Assembly (NCBI RefSeq): GCF_016888165.1
Contig: NZ_JACSWC010000289.1
Span: forward strand, 1 to 42,544
Direction: 5' to 3'
Length of the DNA stretch: 42,544 nt
Source of the DNA: Halomicronema sp. CCY15110
GTDB lineage: Bacteria; Cyanobacteriota; Cyanobacteriia; Phormidesmidales; Phormidesmidaceae
Positions 1 to 7,499 of the stretch are shown in pieces; the first letter of the stretch is position 1, and each line of letters starts with the position of its first letter. The notes under the pieces were generated by a model. That model saw nothing but the letters and a program-made list of their open reading frames with translations, made no database searches and was not told where the DNA came from. A program made the translations under genes and the position numbers.

Positions 1-1
1 G

Positions 2-67
2 TTGTCTGCCTTTGAGGCGATTTCCCGCGTCCTTACCTCACAACAAGCTGATTGGCTACTGGGTTGA
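2..67 (+). CDS. 3' end of an unidentified upstream gene (partial)
   Basis: Reading from base 2, an open frame runs to a TGA at 65-67 and encodes 21 residues ending in QQADWLLG. The frame is open to the left edge of the window, and the residues (SAFEAISRVLTSQQ) look like an amphipathic helix at the end of a real protein. It is too short to assign a family. The stop lies 116 bases before the pgi start, so the gene would be codirectional with pgi. This could equally be chance, since only 22 codons are visible. Confidence 0.35.
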   Translation: MSAFEAISRVLTSQQADWLLG

Positions 68-183
68 GCAATTACCAATTTTCAATAAAAGTGCGGCGGC
101 ATTACCGATTCCTGAGACCGTGTTTCCTTACACTGTTTTGAGGTTAATCTCATACATGCGCTGCATTGCACAGGAAAATTGCT

Positions 184-1782
184 ATGGATGAACTTGCACT
201 TTGGCAACGTTATCAAGACTGGCTCTATCGGCACGAAGACCTCGGGCTTTATCTCGATATCAGCCGCATCCGGTTTGATGACGCCTTTGTTAACCAGATG
301 CAACCCAAGTTTGCCAAAGCCTTCGATGATATGACCGCGCTGGAAAACGGGGCGATCGCCAATCCCGACGAAAACCGCATGGTCGGTCACTATTGGCTCC
401 GTGATCCCGATCGCGCTCCGTCCGCCGCACTGAAGCAAGACATCCTCTCGACCCTGCAAGACATCAAGACATTTACCCAGCAGATCCATACCGGCGCGCT
501 CTATCCGCCCGGGCAAGAAAAGTTCACCGATTTGCTGTGCATTGGCATTGGCGGTTCCGCCCTGGGGCCACAATTTGTCTCCCAAGCGCTGACGGCCGAC
601 CAGCCGCCCCTGACGGCTCACTTCATCGACAATACCGATCCCGCTGGCATCGACCGCGTGCTCAATCGTTTGGGCGATCGCCTCGCCACCACCTTGGTGA
701 TCGTGACCTCCAAGTCCGGCGGCACTCCCGAAACCCGTAACGCCATGGTGGAAGTGCAGCATCGCTTTGAGAAAATGGGCCTGCAATTCGCCAAGCAGGC
801 TGTCGCCGTCACCGGCATCGACAGCAATTTAGACAAAGTAGCCACTTCCCAGGGGTGGTTGGGCACTTTTCCGATGCACGGCTGGGTGGGCGGACGTACC
901 TCGGAGCTGTCCGCCGTGGGCTTGCTCCCTGCCGCCCTCGAAGGCATCGACATCATTGCGATTTTGCAAGGGGCCAAAGTGATGGACGCGGCGACGCGAG
1001 TGGCCGATTTGCGCCAAAATCCCGCCGCGATGCTCGCCCTGAGTTGGTACTACGTGGGCGAGGGGCACGGTCTGAAAGATATGGTGCTGCTGCCCTACAA
1101 AGACAGCCTGGCTCTCTTTAGCCGCTACCTCCAGCAGTTGGTCATGGAATCTTTGGGCAAAGAGCGTGATTTAGACGGCAACGTGGTCAATCAAGGGATT
1201 GCGGTCTACGGCAACAAGGGCTCAACCGATCAACACGCCTACGTGCAGCAGCTCCGCGAGGGGGTCAACAACTTCTTTGTGACCTTTATTGAGGTGTTGC
1301 AAGACCGCCAAGGGGATTCGCTCCCGATTGATCAGGGGGCAACGGCGGGCGACTTTCTCAATGGCTTTCTCCTCGGCACCCGCCAAGCCCTGTTTGAAAA
1401 TCAGCGCGATTCGATCACCATCACCGTGCCCAGCGTGACGCCCGCCATCGTTGGTGCCCTCATTGCCCTGTACGAGCGAGCGGTGGGCTTGTATGCCTCA
1501 CTGGTGAATATCAACGCCTATCACCAACCCGGTGTGGAAGCGGGCAAAAAAGCCGCTGCCGGAATTTTGGATCTACAAGCGCGGGCGATCGCGGCGGTGC
1601 AAAATGCCTCTAGTCCCTACACTTTGCGGGAGCTAGCCGCCAAGATTGGGGCCGAACCAGACATTGAGACGCTGTACCAAATCCTGCGGCATTTGAATGC
1701 CAATCAGCGCCACATTCAACTCTCCGGCTCGCTCCATCAATTAGACCAACTCCAGGTGACGCGCCAGACTGGCGACTGCTAA
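184..1782 (+). CDS. pgi: glucose-6-phosphate isomerase
   Basis: Interconverts glucose 6-phosphate and fructose 6-phosphate in the cytosol, linking glycolysis, the oxidative pentose phosphate route and glycogen synthesis. The 532-residue product shows the sugar-isomerase (SIS) phosphate-binding loops: [10 protein letters not shown] at about 120-129 and [12 protein letters not shown] at about 175-186. [11 protein letters not shown] follows, then the catalytic-region block with ESLGKERD and [18 protein letters not shown], and [12 protein letters not shown] near the C-terminus. The length fits the cyanobacterial enzyme. I chose ATG 184 because AGGA lies about 9 bases upstream; an in-frame TTG at 166 would add six residues. 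It appears to be a single gene, convergent with the next one. Confidence 0.97.
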   Translation: MDELALWQRYQDWLYRHEDLGLYLDISRIRFDDAFVNQMQPKFAKAFDDMTALENGAIANPDENRMVGHYWLRDPDRAPSAALKQDILSTLQDIKTFTQQIHTGALYPPGQEKFTDLLCIGIGGSALGPQFVSQALTADQPPLTAHFIDNTDPAGIDRVLNRLGDRLATTLVIVTSKSGGTPETRNAMVEVQHRFEKMGLQFAKQAVAVTGIDSNLDKVATSQGWLGTFPMHGWVGGRTSELSAVGLLPAALEGIDIIAILQGAKVMDAATRVADLRQNPAAMLALSWYYVGEGHGLKDMVLLPYKDSLALFSRYLQQLVMESLGKERDLDGNVVNQGIAVYGNKGSTDQHAYVQQLREGVNNFFVTFIEVLQDRQGDSLPIDQGATAGDFLNGFLLGTRQALFENQRDSITITVPSVTPAIVGALIALYERAVGLYASLVNINAYHQPGVEAGKKAAAGILDLQARAIAAVQNASSPYTLRELAAKIGAEPDIETLYQILRHLNANQRHIQLSGSLHQLDQLQVTRQTGDC

Positions 1783-1865
1783 GGGACTGGCAGGGAAATC
1801 ATATCCCGGCGGTGATTGGTCGGTGAGTCGGTGAAGTGATTAGTTCGGTGGGACAGCGCCAATTC

Positions 1866-1889
1866 AGCTACCCAGCTACCCAGCTACTC
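1866..1889. repeat. three tandem 8-bp units (AGCTACCC)
   Basis: AGCTACCC is repeated three times (the last unit is AGCTACTC) in the gap between pgi and the Lin0512-family gene. It resembles the short tandem repeats found in filamentous cyanobacteria, and it resembles in composition the CACCC/CTACCC tract at 39.3-39.5 kb. No coding or regulatory role is visible. Confidence 0.6.
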
Positions 1890-1922
1890 AACCACTAGCC
1901 GTTGCTCCCTGATGCCCCAAAC

Positions 1923-2285
1923 CTAATCAGGAATGGAAACCGTCACGGCTGCGGTCGCGATATACATATCGTCGTTTTTGTCGTCGAGTTCCGCGATCGC
2001 TTTACCCACGACCACCATGCCGCCATCCTGTAGCGTCAATGTCTTCTGGCCAAACGGCAAGACCGCCAAGACTTCATCCCGCCGGACGGTATCGGGAAAC
2101 GGCACTGCGACTTGCACATCCACTAGCATTTCATTCGGATGGGCCAGACCGGCGACTTCCCAGACTCCGGGTAGGGCATTGTGGGCGATCGCGTTCCGCA
2201 CCGCCCGCGCTGCCGCCACCGTCGGGTCCTGACCGTGCTGGTCAACGCCCATGCCCATTTCAATCACCAAACGTTTTGCGGTCAT
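1923..2285 (-). CDS. Lin0512 family protein (conserved, function unknown)
   Basis: A 120-residue soluble protein starting MTAKRLVIEMGMGVDQHGQD. The N-terminal block with GMGVDQHGQDPT, followed by AAARAVRNAIAHNALPG and a C-terminal GKAIAELDDKNDDMYIATAAVTV, matches what I recall of the small Lin0512 family. Its biochemical role is not known. I prefer ATG 2285 because AGGAACAGG lies just upstream; an earlier start at 2321 would add a basic 12-residue stretch (MVKRAGKKSRNR) that does not look conserved. It converges with pgi and lies 65 bases downstream of the next minus-strand gene, so the two could be co-transcribed. Confidence 0.7.
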   Translation of the reverse strand: MTAKRLVIEMGMGVDQHGQDPTVAAARAVRNAIAHNALPGVWEVAGLAHPNEMLVDVQVAVPFPDTVRRDEVLAVLPFGQKTLTLQDGGMVVVGKAIAELDDKNDDMYIATAAVTVSIPD

Positions 2286-2350
2286 CCTGTTCCTGCTCTT
2301 TTTACCAGCTCTTTTTACCAATTTAAGATTTGCCCATAGACCGCAGCGAT

Positions 2351-2875
2351 TTACGCGGCCGAGTCGGCCATGGGCGATTGATAGCCCTGAATGTTTTCAG
2401 GGCGGAAGCGACGAATAATCGGCGTTGCCAGTCGAATTTCGGCATCCGAACCGCGCACCACCACCAGATATTTCCCCGCGTTCAAGCGGTTGCGATACGA
2501 CAGCGCATCCCCACTACCAAAGGCCGCCGCCGTCCCACCGCCGACAAAAAAGGCTCCCATGGCTCCCGATCCTGCGCCTAGAATGCCACCGATAATTTGG
2601 TTGCCAGTCGTTCCCGCCCAGGGAAACGTGTCTAACCCCGTGATCGCGTTGAACCCAAACCCGGCAATAAAGCCGAACGGCACCAGCCAGAACATCATCA
2701 ACCGTACTTGCTTCCAGACTTGGTTGGCGGGATCAATCAGGCCAAACTCGTCAGCACTCTTGTATCCCCGGCCCAAAATGGTGACCTCGTCCATCCCAAA
2801 CTTGGCCTCCTCCAGCGCCGAGTAGGCTCCTTCTGCCTGCATGCGATCGTCTAAAACCGCGATCAAATAATTCAT
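2351..2875 (-). CDS. conserved hypothetical protein with glycine-rich membrane centre (general stress protein 17M/YflT-like)
   Basis: A 174-residue protein in three parts. The N-terminal part (about 1-55, NYLIAVLDDRMQAEGAYSALEEAKF) looks like the YflT/general-stress fold that begins with a strand and helix. The centre (about 60-125) has one or two hydrophobic segments (MMFWLVPFGFIAGFGFNA) and a glycine-rich helix (GGILGAGSGAMGAFFVGGG). The C-terminal part is a strand-rich tail (KYLVVVRGSDAEI) that repeats the layout of the N-terminus. This arrangement suggests a small membrane-associated or glycine-zipper protein. The first ATG is at 2875; a TTG lies immediately before it. The function is unknown and the YflT link is an inference from layout. 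Confidence 0.6.
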   Translation of the reverse strand: MNYLIAVLDDRMQAEGAYSALEEAKFGMDEVTILGRGYKSADEFGLIDPANQVWKQVRLMMFWLVPFGFIAGFGFNAITGLDTFPWAGTTGNQIIGGILGAGSGAMGAFFVGGGTAAAFGSGDALSYRNRLNAGKYLVVVRGSDAEIRLATPIIRRFRPENIQGYQSPMADSAA

Positions 2876-3264
2876 CAATAACTCAAACTAATCACAACAT
2901 CATCAAAAAAGTGTTTGGGTACCCAAGCGTCTCCATCCGTTTGCATCCAGAGAGCTCTTTAGTGAGTACCAGTACAGCCTTCTAATTATTACGTGCCAAC
3001 TGGTCATCCGTTGATCCGTTGACTGGATTGTGCCGTCTGCAGCCTCACTTCATCAGTCCCCTCTCAATTTACTCAAGCAACCCTAGCTTGCTAGCCTTCA
3101 GCCCGATTGCTCCCTCGTCTCTTGACGGCCAAAACCATTCCTTTCATCGCTCCGCTCAAGCGCAAACCTACAAAAAGACATACGAGGAGGCACTGCCAAC
3201 AGGGTAATATGGCTAGACATGCTGCATCTGTTTGGCATCATTGTTGCTCACCCTTTAGGAAATT
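2876..3264. other. 389-bp intergenic region between divergent genes
   Basis: This separates the minus-strand membrane protein from psb27 and should hold both promoters. A 62-codon plus-strand ORF at 3019-3207 has no recognisable product and a composition unlike its neighbours, so I do not call it. I see no strong hairpin. The psb27 ribosome-binding site AGGAAATT is at the right end (about 3257-3264). Confidence 0.5.
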
Positions 3265-3669
3265 ATGAGACAGTTCATGACGCGCTTATTGGCAATAGTA
3301 CTCGTTGCGGTCGTTGGTTTGGCCGGTTGCAGCAATGCTGGCGTGAGCGGCAAGATGACGGGCGACTACCAACAAGACACCCTGACCGTCATTGAAGATT
3401 TGAGAACTGCCATCAACGTTGCTCCTGATGGTCCGGAAAAGGCCGAGGCCGAGGCCGAGGCTCGTAACATCATCAACGACTACTTCTCCTATTACCGTCG
3501 CGATAACGCGATCGATGGGCTGAGCTCCTTTGCCACCCTCCGTACTGCCCTTAACGGCTTGGCTGGGCACTACAGTTCCTATCCCAATCGTCCCATTCCC
3601 GAAAAACTCAAAAAGCGTTTAGAACAAGAATTCAAACAGGTTGAGGCAGCCTTGAAGCGAGGAGCCTGA
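3265..3669 (+). CDS. psb27: photosystem II assembly lipoprotein Psb27
   Basis: Psb27 is a lumenal lipoprotein that binds CP43 in PSII assembly and repair intermediates, before the oxygen-evolving cluster is complete. The 134-residue product has a lipoprotein signal with lipobox LAGC (Cys22). It is followed by the family blocks GDYQQDTLTVIEDLRTAI, ARNIINDYFSYYRR, GLSSFATLRTALNGLAGHY and YPNRPIPEKLKKRLEQEF. Length and lipobox position fit the family. ATG 3265 is preceded by AGGAAATT; a second ATG at 3277 is less well placed. The acidic run KAEAEAEAEA comes from a short GAGGCC triplication in the DNA. It is a single transcription unit. Confidence 0.95.
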   Translation: MRQFMTRLLAIVLVAVVGLAGCSNAGVSGKMTGDYQQDTLTVIEDLRTAINVAPDGPEKAEAEAEARNIINDYFSYYRRDNAIDGLSSFATLRTALNGLAGHYSSYPNRPIPEKLKKRLEQEFKQVEAALKRGA

Positions 3670-4109
3670 GCCCCTTGGCCACTCGATCACCCAACCGCTG
3701 CCGACCAAAGGCGCGATCGATAAACTGACTGTCACGTTAAACACGTCTTTGGGAAGAGCGGGTTGATTGCCGATCGCCTTCCCCTGTCCCAAGGGGAACG
3801 TCTGAGCACAAGCGAGTGCTCTGTCAGCTCTTAATTTTAGGGTGATGCACAGTCGCCAACATCCTATGTCCTTCAGTCAGGCACGCCCTACGATAAACTC
3901 AGGGTGAGCGGGAGCTGTACGTTCGGGCTGAGCTGGTCGTTCACGCAGTGGCTCCCTCCAAGAGCAAGCCCTAGATTTTAGTCTTGACGCTGCACTAGCT
4001 GTAAATCGAGTTTCGACTTTGCTTAACTTTCGGAGCTGAAAAGTTGAGCAAAGTCGAGATCGGGTTGATTCGGTGTTAATTTAACGGCATTCAGCTTATG
4101 CTGGGCAGC
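3670..4109. other. 440-bp intergenic region between convergent genes
   Basis: Lies between psb27 and the response-regulator gene, which point toward each other. It contains the long inverted repeat at 4013-4057, annotated separately, and several HIP1-like GCGATCG sites. No ORF of credible coding character is seen. Confidence 0.5.
4013..4057. repeat. inverted repeat of the TTTCGACTTCGCTCAA family
   Basis: The left arm TCGACTTTGCTTAACTTTC (4013-4031) pairs with the right arm at 4038-4057, whose reverse complement is TCGACTTTGCTCAACTTTTC, across a 6-base loop. The stem is almost perfect and about 19 bp long. Related copies lie at 27223-27280, 30107-30120 and 42509-42524. It sits between convergent genes, so it may also stop transcription, but there is no clear T-tract. 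Confidence 0.75.
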
Positions 4110-4892
4110 TCACATCGCGCTGCTAGAACCGGGAACGGGGACGGATGCAGCGGTCGCCATTGAGCGCACCTCGCTGCGCGACTGCCCAGGTAAGTCAGCA
4201 TCCGCCACTAAACGGTCAACATTGAAACGGTAGCCGACATTTCTCACGGTTTGAATAATGCTGGGCTGACGGGGATCGGCTTCGATCTTCTTGCGCAATG
4301 ACAGAATATGGGTATCGACCGTGCGGGGATTATCGATCGCATCCGGCCACGCCCGTTGCAAGAGATCAGTGCGGCTGAGGGGTTTGCCGCTAACCTGCGT
4401 GAGCACATATAGCAGGCTAAATTCTTGAGGCGTCAAATCAATATATTCGTCGCGATAGCGCACTCGGCGCTGCACCAAGTCGATGTACAGTGAGCCGTAG
4501 TTGAGTGACGCCGGAGCACTCAGACGATTGAAGCGGCGGGCTAAGGCTTCGATTCGGGCTAAAAATTCGCGCATCCCAAACGGCTTAGTCAAGTAATCAT
4601 CCGCCCCTGATTTAAGCCCGGCAACAATGTCGGCCTCGGTATCCCGAGCGGACAACATCAGCAGATAACTATTGCCCTGCTGCACAATCCACTGACAAAA
4701 CTCCAAGCTATTGCTGCCAGGCAGTTGTGCATCTAATACAACGAGATTCGGTTGGTGAGTCTGATACGCTTCCCGCGCCCGCACAAGATCAGCAGACTGA
4801 TGCACGCGATAGCCAGATTGCTGCAAATGCCATCCCAACAGCGATCGCAGATGAGGGTTGCCCTCAATAACTTGAATAGTCGCTATAGCCAC
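4110..4892 (-). CDS. OmpR/PhoB-type response regulator with atypical receiver
   Basis: A transcription factor of about 260 residues with an N-terminal receiver and a C-terminal winged helix. The receiver has the phospho-acceptor Asp in VVLDAQLPG, Ser in LMLSARD, and Lys in LTKPFG. The usual acidic pair after strand 1 is replaced by VIEGN, so only one acid remains. The winged-helix domain carries LTPQEFSLLYVL, DNPRTVDTHILSLRKKIE and IQTVRNVGYRF. A Ser/Ala/Pro-rich tail of about 30 residues follows. I prefer GTG 4892, because GAGAAG lies upstream and the product then begins just before IQVIEGN; ATG 4934 would add 14 residues. No histidine kinase is adjacent, so it is an orphan. NblR and other cyanobacterial orphan regulators are possible relatives, but I cannot decide which. 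Confidence 0.85.
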   Translation of the reverse strand: MAIATIQVIEGNPHLRSLLGWHLQQSGYRVHQSADLVRAREAYQTHQPNLVVLDAQLPGSNSLEFCQWIVQQGNSYLLMLSARDTEADIVAGLKSGADDYLTKPFGMREFLARIEALARRFNRLSAPASLNYGSLYIDLVQRRVRYRDEYIDLTPQEFSLLYVLTQVSGKPLSRTDLLQRAWPDAIDNPRTVDTHILSLRKKIEADPRQPSIIQTVRNVGYRFNVDRLVADADLPGQSRSEVRSMATAASVPVPGSSSAM

Positions 4893-5528
4893 CAGATCTT
4901 CTCTGTACAGGATCCTAAAATTGACCCTCAACATAACAAAGCGTTAACGAGGTTTTTGTAACGGCAACTACCTGAGTTTGGGGCAAGCCAGTGATTGGGC
5001 AGGTGCAGACGTGGCTGAGCAAATCTAAAGAATTTCCATAGCGGCTGAGGGGGTAAGTTTCCAGTCGCCAAGTGGGCATCAGCAGTCGCGGCTGATCAGC
5101 CCCTGGTCTGGAGACACGCTCGACCTAAAAGCCCCCGCTTGGGAATGAGGATCCAATAAAGTCCAAATTGTCCTCAGGCCGGCAAGATGTCTGCCTGGGA
5201 ACAGTCGAGACGGCGATCCCAACTGATTCAATTCTCATTTTTTTAACTCTCATGCCTGGGCCAAGACCAGGGATAGCCCCAAACTCATCGCCCCATCCCC
5301 TGCCCTCAGTCGCGCTGTGATGTGCTCGCCGAGGCCTCGCCCCATAACAGCGGCACCCTAAAGCGTGACTGTTGAGCAGTACCGACGCCAATCTCCAAAA
5401 CCTCGCCAGCGCAACTTTTTGTAAAGAATGGCAGGCCAAACTAGCACTCAACCCTTAAACTCTCCTCTCAGTGGAAGTTATTTCTCCACTTACTGGATAT
5501 TTTTGAACTCACAGGTCTACAAAACATC
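4893..5528. other. intergenic region of about 600 bp upstream of petJ
   Basis: This is the divergent promoter region between the response regulator and cytochrome c6. It contains a copy of a 49-bp dispersed repeat (5191-5239). A 108-codon minus-strand ORF at 5125-5451 has no recognisable domains and crosses the repeat, so I do not call it. The region should contain the petJ promoter, which in other cyanobacteria responds to copper, but I could not identify a specific operator. Confidence 0.5.
5191..5239 (+). repeat. 49-bp dispersed repeat, copy A
   Basis: The segment from CTGCCTGGGAACAGTCGA to TCAATTCTCATT matches the reverse complement of 27126-27174 with about four mismatches over 49 bases. 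In both copies the repeat is preceded by a short GGCA...TGCC palindromic element. It is non-coding in both places. Confidence 0.75.
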
Positions 5529-5858
5529 ATGAAAAACTTTGTTTGGGGTCTTTGTCTCGTTTGCTTAACTTGGTTGGTGACGATGACACCCGCTTTTGCT
5601 GGAGACAGCGGCCATGGCGGTCAGGTGTTTGCCAGCAATTGTGCGGCCTGTCATATTGGCGGCGGCAACGTGGTCAATGGGGCGAAAACGCTGAAGCTGG
5701 AGGATTTAGAAAAATATGGCATGGCTTCCCTAGAGGCGATCAAAACCCAGGTCACTAATGGCAAGAGTGCCATGCCGGCTTTTCTTGGCCGTCTCACTGA
5801 GGAAGATATTGAAGATGTCGCGACCTACGTTTTGGCACAAGCGGAAAAAGGCTGGTAG
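5529..5858 (+). CDS. petJ: cytochrome c6 precursor
   Basis: A soluble lumenal class I c-type cytochrome that carries electrons from cytochrome b6f to photosystem I or to the terminal oxidase, as an alternative to plastocyanin. The 109-residue precursor has a Sec signal peptide (MKNFVWGLCLVCLTWLV...), with likely cleavage after AFA24. The mature chain of 85 residues fits the family. The heme motif is CAACH (Cys38, Cys41, His42) and the sixth ligand Met82 lies in SAMPAF. The C-terminal helix EDIEDVATYVLAQAEKGW is typical. The next gene starts inside the petJ 3' end. In cyanobacteria that also have plastocyanin, petJ is repressed by copper. Confidence 0.96.
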   Translation: MKNFVWGLCLVCLTWLVTMTPAFAGDSGHGGQVFASNCAACHIGGGNVVNGAKTLKLEDLEKYGMASLEAIKTQVTNGKSAMPAFLGRLTEEDIEDVATYVLAQAEKGW

Positions 5859-6738
5859 GCCACTGCTGGGCCAACTGCTGGGCCTTTGCTTGATTGCCAT
5901 GATGTGGAGCGGCGGGGATAAGGCGATCGCAGCCCCAGTTTCTCCCTTACAGCGGGGAGTCGAAGCTTTGCAGCAACAACACTACGAAGCCGCCATGCAG
6001 CAGTTTGCGGTGGCGGCTGAGTCGGAGCAGACCGGGGGCGATGCCCAGAGCTATCAGTGCTTGACCTATCTCATGCTCAATCAGCCCCAATTGGCGACTG
6101 AGCGCTGCGCGGCGGCCCTCCAGGTGGATGCCCAACATCCTCAGGCTTGGTTTTACCAGGGGTTGGCCCAGTATCGACTGGGTCAATTTGAGGCGGCGAT
6201 CGCCGCGCTCAGTCATCATCTGGACGCCCACCCCACCGATCCGCGAGCTTACTACAACTCTGGCTTAGCGCGGTTTGCCCAAGGGGACGTGGGGGGCGCG
6301 ATCGCCCACTATCAGCAAGCGCTCGCCTATGCTGGCGATCTCACGGCGCTGGAAATGTCGAACCTTTACAACGATTTGGGCATCGCCTATTGGGCGGCAG
6401 ACTCCCTGTCGGCCGCTAAATTCGCCCTGGATCAAGCTGTGGTGATGGATGCCAACGATACCCGGGCGTATTTTAACCGTGGCTGTATTTGCCACCATTT
6501 AGGTCACTATCGGGCGGCGCTTCAGAACTTTGAGCAAGTATTGGCACTCGATCCACACCATGCCGAAACCTACCTGAATCGCGGCTTGGTGCAGCAACAG
6601 CTCGGCGATCGCCAAGCGGCCCAGCAAGATTACCAAATGGCGGCGGAGCAGTTTCGTCAGCAAGGCGATTTGCACAGCGCTCAGAACGCCAAGCTCCGTT
6701 TGCAACAGCTGCAAAAATCTCCAGTCACGGTCGGTTAG
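5815..6738 (+). CDS. TPR-repeat protein with signal sequence
   Basis: A protein of about 307 residues. A basic N-terminus (HKRKKAGR) precedes a hydrophobic stretch (LLGQLLGLCLIAMMW) and AIAAP, which looks like a signal peptide delivering it to the lumen or periplasm. The rest is a chain of TPR helices with typical units such as AWFYQGLAQYRLGQFEAAIAAL, AYYNSGLARFAQGDVGGAIAHYQQAL, AYFNRGCICHHLGHYRAALQNFEQVLALDP and TYLNRGLVQQQLGDRQAAQQDY. Its likely role is protein-protein binding. I chose ATG 5815, which overlaps petJ by 44 bases in another frame; ATG 5758 is in the same frame but would bury the signal peptide. The overlap implies translation coupled to petJ. Confidence 0.8.
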   Translation: MSRPTFWHKRKKAGRPLLGQLLGLCLIAMMWSGGDKAIAAPVSPLQRGVEALQQQHYEAAMQQFAVAAESEQTGGDAQSYQCLTYLMLNQPQLATERCAAALQVDAQHPQAWFYQGLAQYRLGQFEAAIAALSHHLDAHPTDPRAYYNSGLARFAQGDVGGAIAHYQQALAYAGDLTALEMSNLYNDLGIAYWAADSLSAAKFALDQAVVMDANDTRAYFNRGCICHHLGHYRAALQNFEQVLALDPHHAETYLNRGLVQQQLGDRQAAQQDYQMAAEQFRQQGDLHSAQNAKLRLQQLQKSPVTVG

Positions 6739-6849
6739 GCGTGGGTAATCCGGGCCCATCTTGATGACTGCTGTTGATCCCATGACTGCTGGGTCAGCCC
6801 CATCCTTAGTTTTTGAAAACTGTCCGAAACTTGCACAGCTCTCTGAAAT

Positions 6850-7395
6850 ATGTCTAAATTTATCGCCACTTTAACCGCTACGACCCTTTTGACGCTAGGG
6901 CTGGCAGCGATCGCTCCCGCCCCCTTAGGCGCCGACAGGGGCCACGACCACAGCCAAGATGCCTCTGACGTGCAACCGACCACGCCCACGACAGCAGCAC
7001 CACGCAGCGGTGGGCATAGCGACCATGGCAGCCACAGCCACGGCATGTTAGCAATTCCGGCAGGGCAACCGGTGCCAGAGCTTACGGTGGATATTTTTCC
7101 GGATCCCGTCGCAGGCTGGAATTTGCAGGTACAGACTGCTAACTGGGAGTTTGCGCCAGCAGCTGTGAACACCACTAGCAACTTCACCGAAGGCCACGGT
7201 CACTTGTATATCAATGGGGAAAAGGTGACTCGCATCTACAGTGAGTGGTACCACCTGCCGAGTCTGCCGCCAGGGGAGCATGTCTTGACGGTGGGGCTCA
7301 ACGCCAACGGCCACGAAATGCTGATGCACGACGGCGAACCGATTGAGGCTTCGGTAACGGTGATCTTGCCCGCAAGCGCCTCTGAGGTGCAGTAA
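6850..7395 (+). CDS. secreted histidine-rich protein, function unknown (possible metal binding)
   Basis: A 181-residue protein with a Sec signal peptide (about 1-28, MSKFIATLTATTLLTLGLAA). It is followed by a low-complexity His/Asp/Ser segment (about 29-65; HDHSQD, GGHSDHGSHSHG) that looks able to bind metal ions. A strand-rich domain (about 75-178) contains NFTEGHGHLYINGEKVTRIYS, YHLPSLPPGEHVLTVGLNANGHE and a C-terminal VTVILP. This layout resembles small periplasmic beta-sandwich domains. It is 111 bases downstream of the petJ-TPR pair and codirectional. A link to copper is an inference from the His-rich segment and from the neighbouring petJ; I do not recognise the family. Confidence 0.7.
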   Translation: MSKFIATLTATTLLTLGLAAIAPAPLGADRGHDHSQDASDVQPTTPTTAAPRSGGHSDHGSHSHGMLAIPAGQPVPELTVDIFPDPVAGWNLQVQTANWEFAPAAVNTTSNFTEGHGHLYINGEKVTRIYSEWYHLPSLPPGEHVLTVGLNANGHEMLMHDGEPIEASVTVILPASASEVQ

Positions 7396-7435
7396 ACGCC
7401 AGCCTGTTTCTCAAAAACGTCTATTTCAACTGTGT

Positions 7436-7465
7436 AGGAGCGATCGCGGCGATCGCTCCTTTCTT
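7436..7465. terminator. HIP1-based hairpin with T-tract between convergent genes
   Basis: GGAGCGATCG (7437-7446) and CGATCGCTCC (7450-7459) form a 10-bp perfect stem with a 3-base loop, extended by an A-T pair and followed by TTTCTT. The hairpin is built from two overlapping HIP1-like units. It lies 41 bases after the His-rich protein gene and before the end of the minus-strand CobO-like gene, so it probably ends the rightward transcript. Confidence 0.7.
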
Positions 7466-7499
7466 GATCAGGCTGCCGTTATTTCGGTCGTGAAGCCCA

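Noticed and set aside
3019-3207. A 62-codon plus-strand ORF upstream of psb27
   Set aside because: Short, Ser/Pro-rich, without a ribosome-binding site or recognisable relatives.
5125-5451. A 108-codon minus-strand ORF upstream of petJ
   Set aside because: It has no recognisable domain, no credible ribosome-binding site, and runs through the 49-bp dispersed repeat.
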